A stretch of 64,000 bases of DNA from JBGPLJ01 sp035644395. Its GTDB lineage: Bacteria > Pseudomonadota > Gammaproteobacteria > Steroidobacterales > Steroidobacteraceae. Position 1 is the first letter of the stretch, and each line of letters opens with the position of its first letter. Shown one piece after another: positions 27,443 to 37,507 of this stretch. The position numbers and the translations under genes were made by a program. The notes beneath the pieces were generated by a model. It saw only the letters and a list, made by a program, of their open reading frames with translations, was not told where the DNA came from and searched no databases. Location: positions 1-64,000 of the forward strand of contig DASQOR010000065.1 of NCBI GenBank assembly GCA_035644395.1, read 5' to 3'.

Positions 27443-27913
27443 ATGAAGCTGCGTGTCCTTGCCGCCGGCATGCGTTTGCCCGGCTGGGTCAACGAGGCGT
27501 GCGCCGACTACGCGAAGCGCTTCGGTCCCGAGCTCAAATTCGAGCTCGTCGAGCTTGCGATCGCAAAGCGCGGTCCCAACGCGGATGTTGCGCGTGCGGT
27601 CGCGCGCGAGGGCGAGAGGATGCTCGCCGCGATTCGCGACGGTGATTTCGTCGTGGCGCTTGAAGTCGGCGGCAAGGCAATGAGCACGGAGCAGCTCGCG
27701 CGCTGGCTCGGCGAGCGGCTGCAGGAGGGCAGGGACCTCGCCTTTCTCATCGGCGGACCCGACGGCCTCGCGCGCGCCTGCGTGGAGCGCGCCGACTCCC
27801 GGCTCTCACTCTCAGCCCTGACCTTTCCGCATGCCCTGGCCCGCGTCGTCCTGATCGAGCAGCTCTACCGGGCGCAGAGCCTCAGAAAGGGCCACCCCTA
27901 CCATCGCGGCTGA
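27443..27913 (+). CDS. rlmH: 23S rRNA pseudouridine-1915 N3-methyltransferase
   Basis: RlmH is a SPOUT methyltransferase that methylates pseudouridine 1915 in helix 69 of 23S rRNA. The 156-residue length is standard. Visible blocks are KLRVLAAGMRLPGWV at the start, FVVALEVGGKAMSTEQLA, the SAM-binding knot FLIGGPDGL and the C-terminal FPHALARVVLIEQLYRAQSLRKGHPYHRG. It closes the nadD-rsfS-rlmH operon. Confidence 0.97.
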   Translation: MKLRVLAAGMRLPGWVNEACADYAKRFGPELKFELVELAIAKRGPNADVARAVAREGERMLAAIRDGDFVVALEVGGKAMSTEQLARWLGERLQEGRDLAFLIGGPDGLARACVERADSRLSLSALTFPHALARVVLIEQLYRAQSLRKGHPYHRG

Positions 27914-28055
27914 GAATTTCGGGCCCGAAATCGCGGCTTTTGGCCGATTCCCACGGTGCCTTGGGGCCGCGGCCGGTGCTATCCTCAGCCGGTCTCGACC
28001 CGATTCGCGGCTTGTCGCGCAATTGATTGAAAGTTAAGCCCTAAAGCCGGCCTCA

Positions 28056-28667
28056 ATGCTCATGCTGCCCCTGTCCGTCCTGCTGGCTTCCGCATCGCCG
28101 CGACGCCGCGACCTCCTTCGCCAGATGGGTATCGAGCCCGAGATCGTTCCCGCCGACGTCGATGAATCGCGCTTGCCGGCCGAGCCGCCGCGCGACTATG
28201 TGCACCGCCTGGCGCACCTCAAAGCGGAAACGGCCTGGCATGCGCTGCCGGCCGGGCGCCGCAGTGCGTTGATTGCGGCGGACACGGCGGTCGTCCTCGG
28301 GAGCGAGATACTCGGCAAACCCACCGACCGCGAGTCCGGCCTCGGCATGCTCGCGCGCCTCAGCGGCCGCACGCACGAAGTCATGACCGGCGTCGCGCTC
28401 CGAATCGCCGGACGCGTCGACGTGCGGGTCAATGTCAGCCGCGTGACCTTTCGAGCGTTGCAGCGTGAGGAATGCGAGGCCTACTGGGAATCCGGCGAGC
28501 CGCGCGACAAGGCGGGCGGCTATGCCGTGCAGGGACTCGCGGCGACCTTCATCCGCGATCTCGAAGGGAGCTTTTCCGGCGTGATGGGGCTGCCGCTCTA
28601 CGAGACGGCGGAACTTCTGCGCGCAGCGGGGATCGACCCACTCAGCGCCGCGCGAGCCGGCCGATGA
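28056..28667 (+). CDS. maf: Maf family nucleotide pyrophosphatase
   Basis: Maf proteins hydrolyse non-canonical or canonical nucleoside triphosphates to monophosphates. The 203-residue protein has the LLASASPRRRDLL motif, the catalytic ADTAVVLGSEILGKP block, FLARLSGRTHEVMTGVAL-like core (MLARLSGRTHEVMTG) and the C-terminal GLAATFIRDLEGSFSGVMGLPLYE. This is the YhdE-type partner of rng, usual in gammaproteobacteria. The stop overlaps the rng start by 4 bases. The 142-base gap upstream holds no clear promoter. Confidence 0.95.
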   Translation: MLMLPLSVLLASASPRRRDLLRQMGIEPEIVPADVDESRLPAEPPRDYVHRLAHLKAETAWHALPAGRRSALIAADTAVVLGSEILGKPTDRESGLGMLARLSGRTHEVMTGVALRIAGRVDVRVNVSRVTFRALQREECEAYWESGEPRDKAGGYAVQGLAATFIRDLEGSFSGVMGLPLYETAELLRAAGIDPLSAARAGR

Positions 28668-30133
28668 GCGCGGAAATCCTCGTCAACGTGATGCCGCGCG
28701 AAACGCGCGCCGCACTCATCGAGAACGGCGTCCTGCAGGAGATCTTCGTCGAGCGTGCCAATCGAGTGGGAATCACCAGCAACATTTACAAGGGCCGGGT
28801 GTCGCGGGTGTTGCCCGGCATGCAGGCTGCATTCATCGACGTGGGACTCGAGCGCACGGCGTTCCTGCATGTCTCCGACGTCGCATACGCGCACGAAGAG
28901 GAAGCGGAAGTGGCGGGCGAGCGGAGCGAGGACATCCGCGAACACATGCGCGAAGGCGATGAGATCCTGGTGCAGGTGCTGAAGGATCCGCTCGGCACCA
29001 AGGGCGCGCGCCTCACGACCTTCGTCAGCATCCCGTCGCGCTACCTCGTCTACCTGCCGAAGGGCAAGGGCATCGGCGTCTCGACGCGCATCGAGGATGA
29101 AGGCGAGCGCGGGCGTCTGCGCGAGTCGGTGACGGGCGCCGTGCCGACGGGTACCAACGGCGGCTACATCGTGCGCACCGTCGCGGAAGGCGTGGCGTCA
29201 GCCGCGCTCGAGGAGGACCTGCACTTCCTGCACCGCCTGTGGGGCGTCGTGCGCGAGCGGGGCATGCGCGCGAGCGCGGGCGAACTCGTGCATGAGGACC
29301 TGCCTTTGCCGCTGCGCCTGCTGCGCGACCAGCTCGGCACCGGCATCGACCGCATCTCGGTGGACAGTCCGGGCGTGCACGCGCGCATGCTCGAGTTCGC
29401 CGGCGCATTCATGCCGGACAGCGCCTCCAAGATCGAGCTCTACACCGGCGCGCGCCCGATCTTCGACCTGCACGCCATCGAAGACGAGATCGGCCGCGCC
29501 CTCGACAGGAAGGTGCCGCTCAAGTCCGGCGGCTACCTCGTCATCGACCAGACCGAAGCGATGACGACGATCGACGTGAATACCGGCGCCTACGTCGGCC
29601 ATCGCAATCTCGAGGAGACGATCTACCGCACGAATCTGGAAGCGGCCGTCAGCATCGCCCGGCAGCTGCGCCTGCGCAATCTCGGCGGCATCATCATCAT
29701 CGACTTCATCGACATGCTGGAGGAGGAGCACCGCCGCCAGGTGCTGCAAGCGCTGGAGAAGGGCCTCGCGGGCGATCATGCCAAGACGCAGATCTCCTCC
29801 GTCTCGCCGCTCGGCCTCGTCGAAATGACGCGCAAGCGCACGCGCGAGAGCCTCGAGCACCTCCTGTGCGAACCCTGCGGCACCTGCCTCGGCCGCGGCT
29901 TCGTCAAGACCGCCGAGACCGTGTGCTACGAGATCTTCCGCGAAGTGCTGCGCCAGTCGCGGCAGTTCGATTGTCAGCAATTCATGGTGCTCGCCCACCA
30001 GGACGTGATCGAGCGGCTGCTCGACGAGGAATCGGCGCCGCTCGGCGAGCTCGAAGTCGTGACCGGCAAGCCCATCCGCCTGCAGACCGAGGCGCTCTAC
30101 GGCCCCGATCAGTACGACGTCGTGCTGATGTAG
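28664..30133 (+). CDS. rng: Ribonuclease G
   Basis: RNase G cuts AU-rich single-stranded RNA and matures the 16S rRNA 5' end. The 489-residue protein begins SAEILVNVMPRETRAALIENG, has the S1 domain (YKGRVSRVLPGMQAAFIDVG), the catalytic DFIDMLEEEHR with metal-binding Asp, the conserved TRKRTRESLEHLLCEPCGTCLGRG zinc-link motif and no long RNase E-type scaffold. The ATG at 28664 overlaps maf. yhdP starts 6 bases after the stop. Confidence 0.97.
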   Translation: MSAEILVNVMPRETRAALIENGVLQEIFVERANRVGITSNIYKGRVSRVLPGMQAAFIDVGLERTAFLHVSDVAYAHEEEAEVAGERSEDIREHMREGDEILVQVLKDPLGTKGARLTTFVSIPSRYLVYLPKGKGIGVSTRIEDEGERGRLRESVTGAVPTGTNGGYIVRTVAEGVASAALEEDLHFLHRLWGVVRERGMRASAGELVHEDLPLPLRLLRDQLGTGIDRISVDSPGVHARMLEFAGAFMPDSASKIELYTGARPIFDLHAIEDEIGRALDRKVPLKSGGYLVIDQTEAMTTIDVNTGAYVGHRNLEETIYRTNLEAAVSIARQLRLRNLGGIIIIDFIDMLEEEHRRQVLQALEKGLAGDHAKTQISSVSPLGLVEMTRKRTRESLEHLLCEPCGTCLGRGFVKTAETVCYEIFREVLRQSRQFDCQQFMVLAHQDVIERLLDEESAPLGELEVVTGKPIRLQTEALYGPDQYDVVLM

Positions 30134-30139
30134 CGCCCG

Positions 30140-33100
30140 ATGGCCGGCATGACAGTTCCCTGGCGCCGGATTTTCAAGTGGAGCGCCGCGATCCTCGGAT
30201 CGTTCGTCATCGTGCTCGCGCTCGCGATCGGCGCGCTGCGCATCGCCCTCGCGCAGGTGCCGGAGTACCGCGAGAACATCCGTGGCTGGATCAACCGCGC
30301 GACCGGGCTCGAGGTGAAATTCAACGAGCTGAAACCGCGCTGGCGCCTCTACGGACCGGAAATCTATTTCACCGAGGCGAAGCTCGAAGCGCCGCTCACC
30401 GGCGCGGTGCTCGTCGAGGCGCGGGCCGGCAGCGTCGGCATCGACCTGTGGCACCTCATCTTCCGCGCCGAGCTCCTGCCGGGCCGCATTACGCTCGAAA
30501 GGCCCGAACTCAATTTCATCCGCACACCCTCGGGACGGATCGAACTCGTCGGCCAGGAAGCGATTCACCGCCGCGATCCGTCGAAGCCCCCGATGACGGG
30601 CGACGATCTGCCGACCGGCAAGCTCAACATCGAGGACGCGACGGTCACCTACGTCGACCAGATGCAGGCCCGCCCGAAGTGGCGCCTGTCGGACATCAGC
30701 CTCGAGATCGAGCGCGATCGCGACGAGCTCACAATCAAGGGCCGCATCGATTTGCCGGAAAACCTGGGGCGTGCGCTCGATTTCAGCGTGTACGCCGACG
30801 GCCATCTCGGCCAGCTGGATGCGCTCGCGTGGCAGTTCGAAGCGGTCGCGAGCGATCTCAAGTTCGCCGGCTGGGTGCCGCTCGTGCGCGATGCGTTCGG
30901 CGACAGCCTGCGGCTGCCGTCGGCCGGCCGCGGCGGCTTGCGCCTCGCGGGGCGTTTCGCGGGCCGCGACCTCGAAGAAGCGCAGCTGAGGCTGCAGCTC
31001 GCGGACGTCGCGCTCGGCGACGGCAGCGCGGAGTGGCCCCAGACGCGCTACGACGTCATGGCGGGGGATTTCCTGGTGCGTGAAACGCAGGGCGCGTGGC
31101 ACGTCGAAGGCAAGGATGTCGAACTCGGCCGGCCCGCGCGTCCCTGGAACACGCCACGCTTCTCCGCGGACTGGCGGATCGTGGATCACCACATCGCGGC
31201 GTTCACGGCGCAGGCCGCCTACCTGCGGCTCGACAATCTGACTCCGCTCGCGGGCCTCTTGCCGCCGGGGCCGCTGCGTACCAGGCTCACCGAGCTCAGC
31301 CCCGAAGGCCAGATCCGCGACCTCAGCGTCGAATTCGCAAACGCCGACGGCCAGACGCCCGAACTGCGTTCGCTCGATGCGGATCTCACCGGCGTCGGTT
31401 TCGGCCCGACCGGACGCGCGCCCGGGATCCGCGGCGTGAGCGCGAAGTTGAGCGGCCGCGCCAATCACCTGAGTGCCGACCTCGACGCCACACAGCTGTC
31501 GGTGCTGGCGCCCGTCGTTTTCCGGGTGCCGATCGTCGCCGATCGCGTCAAGGCGCGACTCGAGGCGGATTACCGGACGACCGGCGTGCGCATCGAAGCC
31601 CACAACGTCGCGGTCTCGAGTCCGCATGCGCAGGCGACGGCGGAGCTGTCGCTCTGGATGCCCGCCGACGGCAGCTCGCCGGTGCTCGACCTCGAGGCGC
31701 ATGCGAAGAATGCGGACGCGAGCAAGGCCTGGCAGTACATGCCGATCAACAAGCTGAAGGACAAGCCGCTTGCGTGGCTCGATCAGGCGTTCGTCGCCGG
31801 TCGCGTGCCGGAGGCCGAGGTCGTCTACCGCGGCCCGACGCGCAGTTTTCCGTTTCGCGACGGCGAGGGGCTCTTTCGCATCACCGGCCGCACCGAGGAC
31901 CTGACGCTGAGCTATCAGCCGGGCTGGCCGGTGCTCACCGGGCTCGCCGTCGATTTCGAGTTCCTGAACGAAGGCCTCACCACCTCGACGAGCCGCGGGA
32001 GGCTCTCGGGCCTCGTCATCGAGAAAGGGACTGCCGTCTTCCCGGACCTGAAGCTCGGCGAGCTGACGGTGGAAGCACAGGCGCACGGCGATCTCGCCGC
32101 GGCGCTCAAGTACCTGCAGGCGACGCCGCTTGGTCCGAAGTTCGGCGACACCTTCATGCAGCTCGCGGGCAGCGGCGCGACGCGGGCCTCGGTCAAGCTG
32201 TTCCTGCCGATCCGCGATCTGAGCGATCGCCGGATCGACGTCGAGGCGACGCTCGCCGACGACCGAATCCGCATTGCCGACACGCTCCACCAGGCGGACG
32301 AGATCAACGGCGTCCTCAAGGTGCACAACACCGAGCTTCTCGCGCAGGGACTGACGGGGCGCTATCTCGGCGGACCCGTGCGCATCGATCTCGCAACCGA
32401 GCCGATGGGGACACCGGCCGTATTCGATACGGTACTGCGCGCCTCCGGCCGCACGCAGGCCGCGCCCCTCGCCGCGGCTTTCGAGATGCCCGAGAAGATC
32501 CACGTGGACGGTACCTTCGACTGGCGCGCGACGATGCGCATCGCACGCAATATCGAAGAGATGCCGCGGCCATCGCGGTTGCGCTTCGATTCACCGCTCC
32601 GCGGCGTCGAGATAGGGTTGCCGCAGCCCATCCAGCGCACGGCCGGCGAAAGCCGCGGCCTGCACGTCGACGCGCAATGGAGCGACGCGGAAGTGACCGC
32701 CCGCATCGTCTACGGGGACACGACCCGCGCCGCCGTGAAATTCGAACACGCGGACGGCGGCTGGGAGTTCGACCGGGGCGCGGCACGCTTCGGCGGCGGC
32801 GAACCGCAGTTGCCGAAGGAGCCGGGCCTGTGGGTCGCCGGCACGGTGCCGGCGCTCGACCTTTCCGAGTGGCTCGAGCTCAAGTCCGACAAGCCGGCGA
32901 AGCGCCAGCTGCACGAATACCTGAAGAGCGTGGATCTCGTGGTGCGCGATTTCGGCATCTTCGGCTACAAGTTCGCGAATATCGACGCGACCCTGGCGAC
33001 CGGGGAGGACGCCTGGCGCGTGCACGTGGTGAGCGACGCGGCGCAGGGCAACCTGGTCGTGCCCTTCGACCTCGAGGGCGACTTGCCTCTGGAACTCGAC

Positions 33101-34051
33101 ATGGATCGCCTGACGCTAGGCGAGCACCAGGGCGGCGGCAAATCGAATCCGGATCCCGCGCATTTTCCCTCGATGCGCATCGCCGCGGATTCCTTCAGCG
33201 CCCTTGGCAAGCGCTTCGGCACCCTGCAGGCGCAGCTCCTGCGTGATGACGCCGGGCTCCGGCTCAAGTCCTTCACGACGAGCAGTCACAGCTTCACGTC
33301 GAAGGGCAGCGGCTCCTGGTTGAATACGCCCAACGGACAGCAGTCGACGCTGGAATTCACGCTCGATACCGCCGACGTGCTCGAAACCCTGAAGGACCTC
33401 GGCTACGGCGCATCGCTCAGCGGCAAGAAGGGCATGGCGCGTGCGAATCTCGCATGGACGGGCGCGCCCGATTCGGAGCTCTTCGCGCGGCTCACCGGCA
33501 CGGCGCACATGGAGGTCGCCAATGGGCAGCTGCTCACGGTGCAACCGGGCGCGGGCCGCGTGCTCGGACTCATGAGCGTCGGCGCGTTGTCGCGGCGCCT
33601 CTCGCTCGATTTCAGCGATCTCACGGACAAGGGCCTTGCGTTCGATTCGATCCGCGGCGATTTCCGCCTGAAGGACGGCAATGCGTTTACATCGAACCTG
33701 CTGCTGAAGGGGCCGGCGGCGGAAATCGGCGTCGTCGGGCGCACGGGACTCGACGCGCACGACTACGACCAGACCGCCGTCGTGACGGGCAGCGTCGGCC
33801 AGTCGCTGCCGGCCGTGGGCACGCTCGCCGGCGGACCCGCCGTCGGCGCCGCGCTCCTGGTGTTCTCGCAGCTGTTCAAGGAGCCGCTCAAGGGTATCGC
33901 GCGCGGTTACTACAGGATCACGGGAAACTGGGATAATCCCAACGTGCAGCGCCTGGAAGGCGCCGACGTGAAGGAAGCGCGCGCGGCGACCGAGCAGGTG
34001 CGCGAAGAGGCGAAAGCGCCGACTCCGCCGCCCGCCACGGCGCCGCACTGA
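30140..34051 (+). CDS. yhdP: YhdP/AsmA-like phospholipid transport protein
   Basis: YhdP is a very long, inner-membrane-anchored AsmA-like protein that bridges the periplasm and moves phospholipids to the outer membrane. The 1303-residue protein has one N-terminal membrane helix (WSAAILGSFVIVLALAIGALRIALA, residues about 13-37), followed by a periplasmic beta-rich groove with repeated units, and a C-terminal AsmA_2 region (LTGTAHMEVANGQLLTVQPGAGRVLGLMSVGAL ... GPAAEIGVVGRTGLDAHDYDQ). Length and position after rng match the family. A low-complexity tail (KAPTPPPATAPH) ends it. Confidence 0.95.
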   Translation: MAGMTVPWRRIFKWSAAILGSFVIVLALAIGALRIALAQVPEYRENIRGWINRATGLEVKFNELKPRWRLYGPEIYFTEAKLEAPLTGAVLVEARAGSVGIDLWHLIFRAELLPGRITLERPELNFIRTPSGRIELVGQEAIHRRDPSKPPMTGDDLPTGKLNIEDATVTYVDQMQARPKWRLSDISLEIERDRDELTIKGRIDLPENLGRALDFSVYADGHLGQLDALAWQFEAVASDLKFAGWVPLVRDAFGDSLRLPSAGRGGLRLAGRFAGRDLEEAQLRLQLADVALGDGSAEWPQTRYDVMAGDFLVRETQGAWHVEGKDVELGRPARPWNTPRFSADWRIVDHHIAAFTAQAAYLRLDNLTPLAGLLPPGPLRTRLTELSPEGQIRDLSVEFANADGQTPELRSLDADLTGVGFGPTGRAPGIRGVSAKLSGRANHLSADLDATQLSVLAPVVFRVPIVADRVKARLEADYRTTGVRIEAHNVAVSSPHAQATAELSLWMPADGSSPVLDLEAHAKNADASKAWQYMPINKLKDKPLAWLDQAFVAGRVPEAEVVYRGPTRSFPFRDGEGLFRITGRTEDLTLSYQPGWPVLTGLAVDFEFLNEGLTTSTSRGRLSGLVIEKGTAVFPDLKLGELTVEAQAHGDLAAALKYLQATPLGPKFGDTFMQLAGSGATRASVKLFLPIRDLSDRRIDVEATLADDRIRIADTLHQADEINGVLKVHNTELLAQGLTGRYLGGPVRIDLATEPMGTPAVFDTVLRASGRTQAAPLAAAFEMPEKIHVDGTFDWRATMRIARNIEEMPRPSRLRFDSPLRGVEIGLPQPIQRTAGESRGLHVDAQWSDAEVTARIVYGDTTRAAVKFEHADGGWEFDRGAARFGGGEPQLPKEPGLWVAGTVPALDLSEWLELKSDKPAKRQLHEYLKSVDLVVRDFGIFGYKFANIDATLATGEDAWRVHVVSDAAQGNLVVPFDLEGDLPLELDMDRLTLGEHQGGGKSNPDPAHFPSMRIAADSFSALGKRFGTLQAQLLRDDAGLRLKSFTTSSHSFTSKGSGSWLNTPNGQQSTLEFTLDTADVLETLKDLGYGASLSGKKGMARANLAWTGAPDSELFARLTGTAHMEVANGQLLTVQPGAGRVLGLMSVGALSRRLSLDFSDLTDKGLAFDSIRGDFRLKDGNAFTSNLLLKGPAAEIGVVGRTGLDAHDYDQTAVVTGSVGQSLPAVGTLAGGPAVGAALLVFSQLFKEPLKGIARGYYRITGNWDNPNVQRLEGADVKEARAATEQVREEAKAPTPPPATAPH

Positions 34052-34109
34052 CGATACCGGGCCGCCTCGTGGCGGGCGCGTCGAATATCCAGCAAAGGAT
34101 CAACGGAGC

Positions 34110-34931
34110 ATGGCGCGCGTCGCCGCAATTCAGATGACCTCGTCGCCCGATGTCGGCGCCAATCTGCGCGCGGCCGGCGAATTGCTCGCGCGCGCCGCAG
34201 ACGCGGGCGCCGCCATCGCGGCACTGCCTGAGAACTTCGCCTGGATGGGCCGTGACAGCGGTCCGCAGCAGGACGACCGCCGCGCAGTCATGGAAAAGGA
34301 CGGGCAGGGGCCTATCCAGGATTTTCTCGCGGGCGCCGCCGCGCGGCACAAGCTCTGGGTCGTTGGCGGCACCGTGCCCATCGAGTCGGGACGCGATGCC
34401 CGCGCCTGCGCCGCCTGCCTGGCCTTCGATGCGGGCGGCAAACGCGTTGCACGCTACGACAAGATCCACCTCTTCGACGTGCACGTGCCGGACAAGGACG
34501 AGCATTACCGCGAGTCCGCCAGTATCTCGCCGGGAACGGCGCCGGTCGTCGTCGACACGCCCGCCGGCAAGCTCGGCCTCAGTGTCTGCTACGACGTGCG
34601 TTTTCCGGAGCTCTTCCGCCGCTTGAGCGCCGCGGGCGCCGAGTGGTTCTGCCTGCCATCGGCCTTCACCGCGCCGACCGGCCGTGCGCACTGGGAAACG
34701 CTGCTGCGTGCGCGCGCCATCGAGAATCTTGCGTACCTGGTCGCGCCGGCGCAGGCGGGCTTTCACGTGAATGGCCGCGAAACCTACGGCGATACGCTGA
34801 TCGTCGACTTCTGGGGGCGGGTGCTCGAGCGACTGCCGCGCGGGACCGGCGTTGTCACGGCGGACTTCGATCCGAAGCGCCAGGCCGATGCACGGGCGAG
34901 ATTTCCGGCGCTCTCGCACCGCGTGATGTAG
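34110..34931 (+). CDS. Carbon-nitrogen hydrolase, deaminated glutathione amidase-like
   Basis: The 273-residue nitrilase-superfamily protein has the Glu-Lys-Cys triad: LPENFAWMG near residue 40, KIHLFDVHVPD near 117 and SVCYDVRFPELFRR near 155. The FDVHVPDKDEHYRES and FCLPSAFTAPTGRAHWETLLRARAIEN blocks are those of the Nit1/NitB branch, which removes deaminated glutathione as metabolite repair. An order rng-yhdP-nit-tldD is common in gammaproteobacteria. A CGGAG ribosome binding site precedes ATG 34110. Confidence 0.92.
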   Translation: MARVAAIQMTSSPDVGANLRAAGELLARAADAGAAIAALPENFAWMGRDSGPQQDDRRAVMEKDGQGPIQDFLAGAAARHKLWVVGGTVPIESGRDARACAACLAFDAGGKRVARYDKIHLFDVHVPDKDEHYRESASISPGTAPVVVDTPAGKLGLSVCYDVRFPELFRRLSAAGAEWFCLPSAFTAPTGRAHWETLLRARAIENLAYLVAPAQAGFHVNGRETYGDTLIVDFWGRVLERLPRGTGVVTADFDPKRQADARARFPALSHRVM

Positions 34932-34956
34932 GGCCTGCGCCGCAAGGAGCTGCCCC

Positions 34957-35937
34957 ATGCGACGGATGCTGTTCCTGGCTGCGACGCTGGCGCTTGCTTG
35001 CGCGGCGCACGCCGCGGAGTTTCATTTCGCGACCCCGGCGGAAGGCGCGGCCGTCCTCACGGCCGATGACGATTTCATGACTGCATTGAGCCCCGCGGAT
35101 CCCGCACTGCGTCTGCGGTCGGCGACGAAGCAATCGGTTGCGGCGCTCAAGCAGTCCTACGCATCGCATGTCGTCGACTGGAACGAGACGCGGCGCGCGA
35201 AAATCACGGCGGTTCTCCAGCGGCTCCAGCCGCAGCTCGACGCGCTCTCGCGCTGGCTGCCGGCGCGCGTCGATTTCGTGCTGGTGTCGGCCGAGGTGGA
35301 GGGCGGGCTTCCGCACACGCGGGCCGCCGCGATCATCCTGCCGGCGGCGTTCGTCGAGTCAGGCGAACCCCTGGACTTCGTAACGATGCACGAGCTGTTT
35401 CACGTGCTCTCGCGCAACAATCGCGCCCAGCGCGACGGCATGTACGCACTCATCGGCTTCGAGCCCTGCCACGTGATCGAACCCGCGCAGTTCGCGACAC
35501 GCCGCGTCACGAATCCCGATGCGCCGTCGCTCGGCTACTTCCTGCCGCTCGAAGGGGACGGCCATGAGGGACTCGTGCCCTATGTCTACGCCGACAAACC
35601 GGTGTTCGACGCCGCCGCCGGCGCCGATTTCGAACACCAGCTGCGCGTGGGATTCCTGCATATGCGGGTGCAAGCGACGGCCAACGGGCCCGAATGCGTC
35701 GTGGCGCCCGGGGAGCGCAATCCGATGCTCCCGCTGACGGCCCATCGCGAATGGGTGGAGCGCCAGACAGGTGCCAATACGGGCTATCTGATACACCCGG
35801 AGGAAGCGCTCGCCGACAACTTCGCGCTCCTCATCGTCGGCAGCGACCGCCCCGTCCCGAGTCCCTGGGTGCTTGAAAGACTGCGCGTCTGGCTCGACAT
35901 CCCGCAGGAGCTGCTGCCGGCGGTCGCTCGCCATTGA
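34957..35937 (+). CDS. Periplasmic HExxH metalloprotease-like protein
   Basis: The 326-residue protein has a signal peptide (LFLAATLALACAAHA-AEF) and a gluzincin-like pattern: VTMHELFHVLSRNN near residue 147 (HExxH) and IHPEEALADNFALLIVG near 280, where the Glu could be the third zinc ligand. No named family came to mind. It lies between the nitrilase and tldD on the same strand, 25 bases after the former and 51 before the latter. It is probably a periplasmic zinc peptidase or an inactive relative; the substrate is unknown. Confidence 0.7.
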   Translation: MRRMLFLAATLALACAAHAAEFHFATPAEGAAVLTADDDFMTALSPADPALRLRSATKQSVAALKQSYASHVVDWNETRRAKITAVLQRLQPQLDALSRWLPARVDFVLVSAEVEGGLPHTRAAAIILPAAFVESGEPLDFVTMHELFHVLSRNNRAQRDGMYALIGFEPCHVIEPAQFATRRVTNPDAPSLGYFLPLEGDGHEGLVPYVYADKPVFDAAAGADFEHQLRVGFLHMRVQATANGPECVVAPGERNPMLPLTAHREWVERQTGANTGYLIHPEEALADNFALLIVGSDRPVPSPWVLERLRVWLDIPQELLPAVARH

Positions 35938-35988
35938 TCCGCTACCGTATGATGCGGCCACCGACCATCCACATAGCCCGCTGCAACC

Positions 35989-37437
35989 ATGACTGACACG
36001 TCCAAATCACTCGCCCTCGCCGAAGACCTGATGCTGCGGCCCGCGGGCCTCGACGAAGGCCGCCTCACCCAGGTGCTCGGCACCGTCATGGGTCACGCGG
36101 TCGACGACGCCGATCTCTATTTCCAGTGGTCGCGCGAGGAGTCCTGGGCGCTCGAGGACGGCATCGTCAAGGAAGGCCACCACAGCATCGAACAGGGCGT
36201 CGGCGTGCGGGCCCTTGCCGGCGAGAAAACCGGATTCGCCTATTCCGACGAGATCGCGCTGCCCGCGCTGCAAGAGGCTTCGCGCGCGGCGCGAGCGATC
36301 GCGCGGCAGGGGACGAGCGGCGCCGTGCAGGCATGGCACGCGCCCGCCGCCCGCACGCTTTATCAGGCGACGGACCCGCTCATCGCCGTCTCGGACAACG
36401 ACAAGGTCGCGCTCCTCAACCGTCTCGATGCCGAGGCACGCCGCATCGATCCGCGCGTCAAGCAGGTGATGGCGAGCGTCGTCGGCGTGCACGAAGTCGT
36501 CCTCATCGCGACGAGCGACGGCACGCTCGCCGCGGACGTGCGGCCGCTCGTCCGCTGCAACGTCACCGTGATCGTCGAAGACAAGGGCCGGCGCGAACAG
36601 GGCTACAGCGGCGGCGGCGGGCGCTTCGGGCTCGACGAGCTGCTCGCCGGCGACCGGACGCTCGGCTTCGTACGCGAGGCCGTGCGCCAGGCACTGGTGA
36701 ACCTCGAGGCGGTCGCGGCGCCGGCCGGCGCCATGACGGTCGTGCTGGGACCTGGCTGGCCGGGCGTCCTGCTGCACGAAGCCATCGGTCATGGCCTCGA
36801 GGGCGATTTCAATCGCAAAGGCACGTCCGCGTTCACCAACCGCATCGGGCAGCGTGTGGCGTCCGAGCTCTGCACGGTCGTCGACGACGGCACGATCGCG
36901 CGGCGCCGCGGCTCGCTCAACATCGACGACGAAGGCACGCCGACCCAGTGCACGACGATGATCGAAAACGGTGTGCTGCGCGGCTATATCCAGGACAAGT
37001 TGAATGCACGCCTGATGGGCGTGCCGGCGACCGGCAACGGCCGCCGGGAATCGTTCGCGCACGTCGTCCTCCCGCGCATGACCAATACGTACATGCTGCC
37101 CGGCCCGCACGACCCGCAGGAAATCATCGGCTCGGTGCGCAAGGGCCTCTATGCCGTCAATTTCGGCGGCGGCCAGGTCGACATCACGTCGGGCAAGTTC
37201 GTGTTCTCCGCCAGCGAGGCCTATCTCATCGAGAACGGCAAGATCGGGCCGCCGGTGCGCGGCGCCACCCTGATCGGAAACGGCCCGGATGTCCTCACCA
37301 AGGTATCCATGGTCGGCAAGGACCTGAAGCTCGACGAGGGAGTCGGCACCTGTGGCAAGGATGGCCAAAGCGTGCCCGTGGGCGTCGGCCAGCCGACGCT
37401 CAAGGTCGACAGCCTGACCGTCGGTGGCACCGGCTAA
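35989..37437 (+). CDS. tldD: Metalloprotease TldD
   Basis: TldD forms a heterodimeric protease with TldE/PmbA; it carries the metal site. The 482-residue protein has HEAIGHGLEGDFNRKG near residue 263 (HExxxH), the NIDDEGTPTQCTTMIENGVLRGYIQDKLNARLMG block and the C-terminal GPPVRGATLIGNGPDVLTKVSMVG, all diagnostic. The complex cleaves unstructured peptides and takes part in microcin and antitoxin processing in other bacteria. Its partner pmbA is in this window at 43237. Confidence 0.97.
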   Translation: MTDTSKSLALAEDLMLRPAGLDEGRLTQVLGTVMGHAVDDADLYFQWSREESWALEDGIVKEGHHSIEQGVGVRALAGEKTGFAYSDEIALPALQEASRAARAIARQGTSGAVQAWHAPAARTLYQATDPLIAVSDNDKVALLNRLDAEARRIDPRVKQVMASVVGVHEVVLIATSDGTLAADVRPLVRCNVTVIVEDKGRREQGYSGGGGRFGLDELLAGDRTLGFVREAVRQALVNLEAVAAPAGAMTVVLGPGWPGVLLHEAIGHGLEGDFNRKGTSAFTNRIGQRVASELCTVVDDGTIARRRGSLNIDDEGTPTQCTTMIENGVLRGYIQDKLNARLMGVPATGNGRRESFAHVVLPRMTNTYMLPGPHDPQEIIGSVRKGLYAVNFGGGQVDITSGKFVFSASEAYLIENGKIGPPVRGATLIGNGPDVLTKVSMVGKDLKLDEGVGTCGKDGQSVPVGVGQPTLKVDSLTVGGTG

Positions 37438-37507
37438 AACGGGGACGATTCAAACCCTCCCGGGGGTCGCTCCATCCAACCCGCCGTCCAGTAATTGGGA
37501 GATATTC

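Noticed and set aside
27914..27945. ATTTCGGGCCCGAAAT palindrome after rlmH as a terminator
   Set aside because: The stem has no loop and the T-run (CTTTT) is 6 bases away; too weak to call.
29198..32503. 1101-codon minus-strand open frame across rng and yhdP
   Set aside because: It is the antisense shadow of two recognised genes, with no family motifs.
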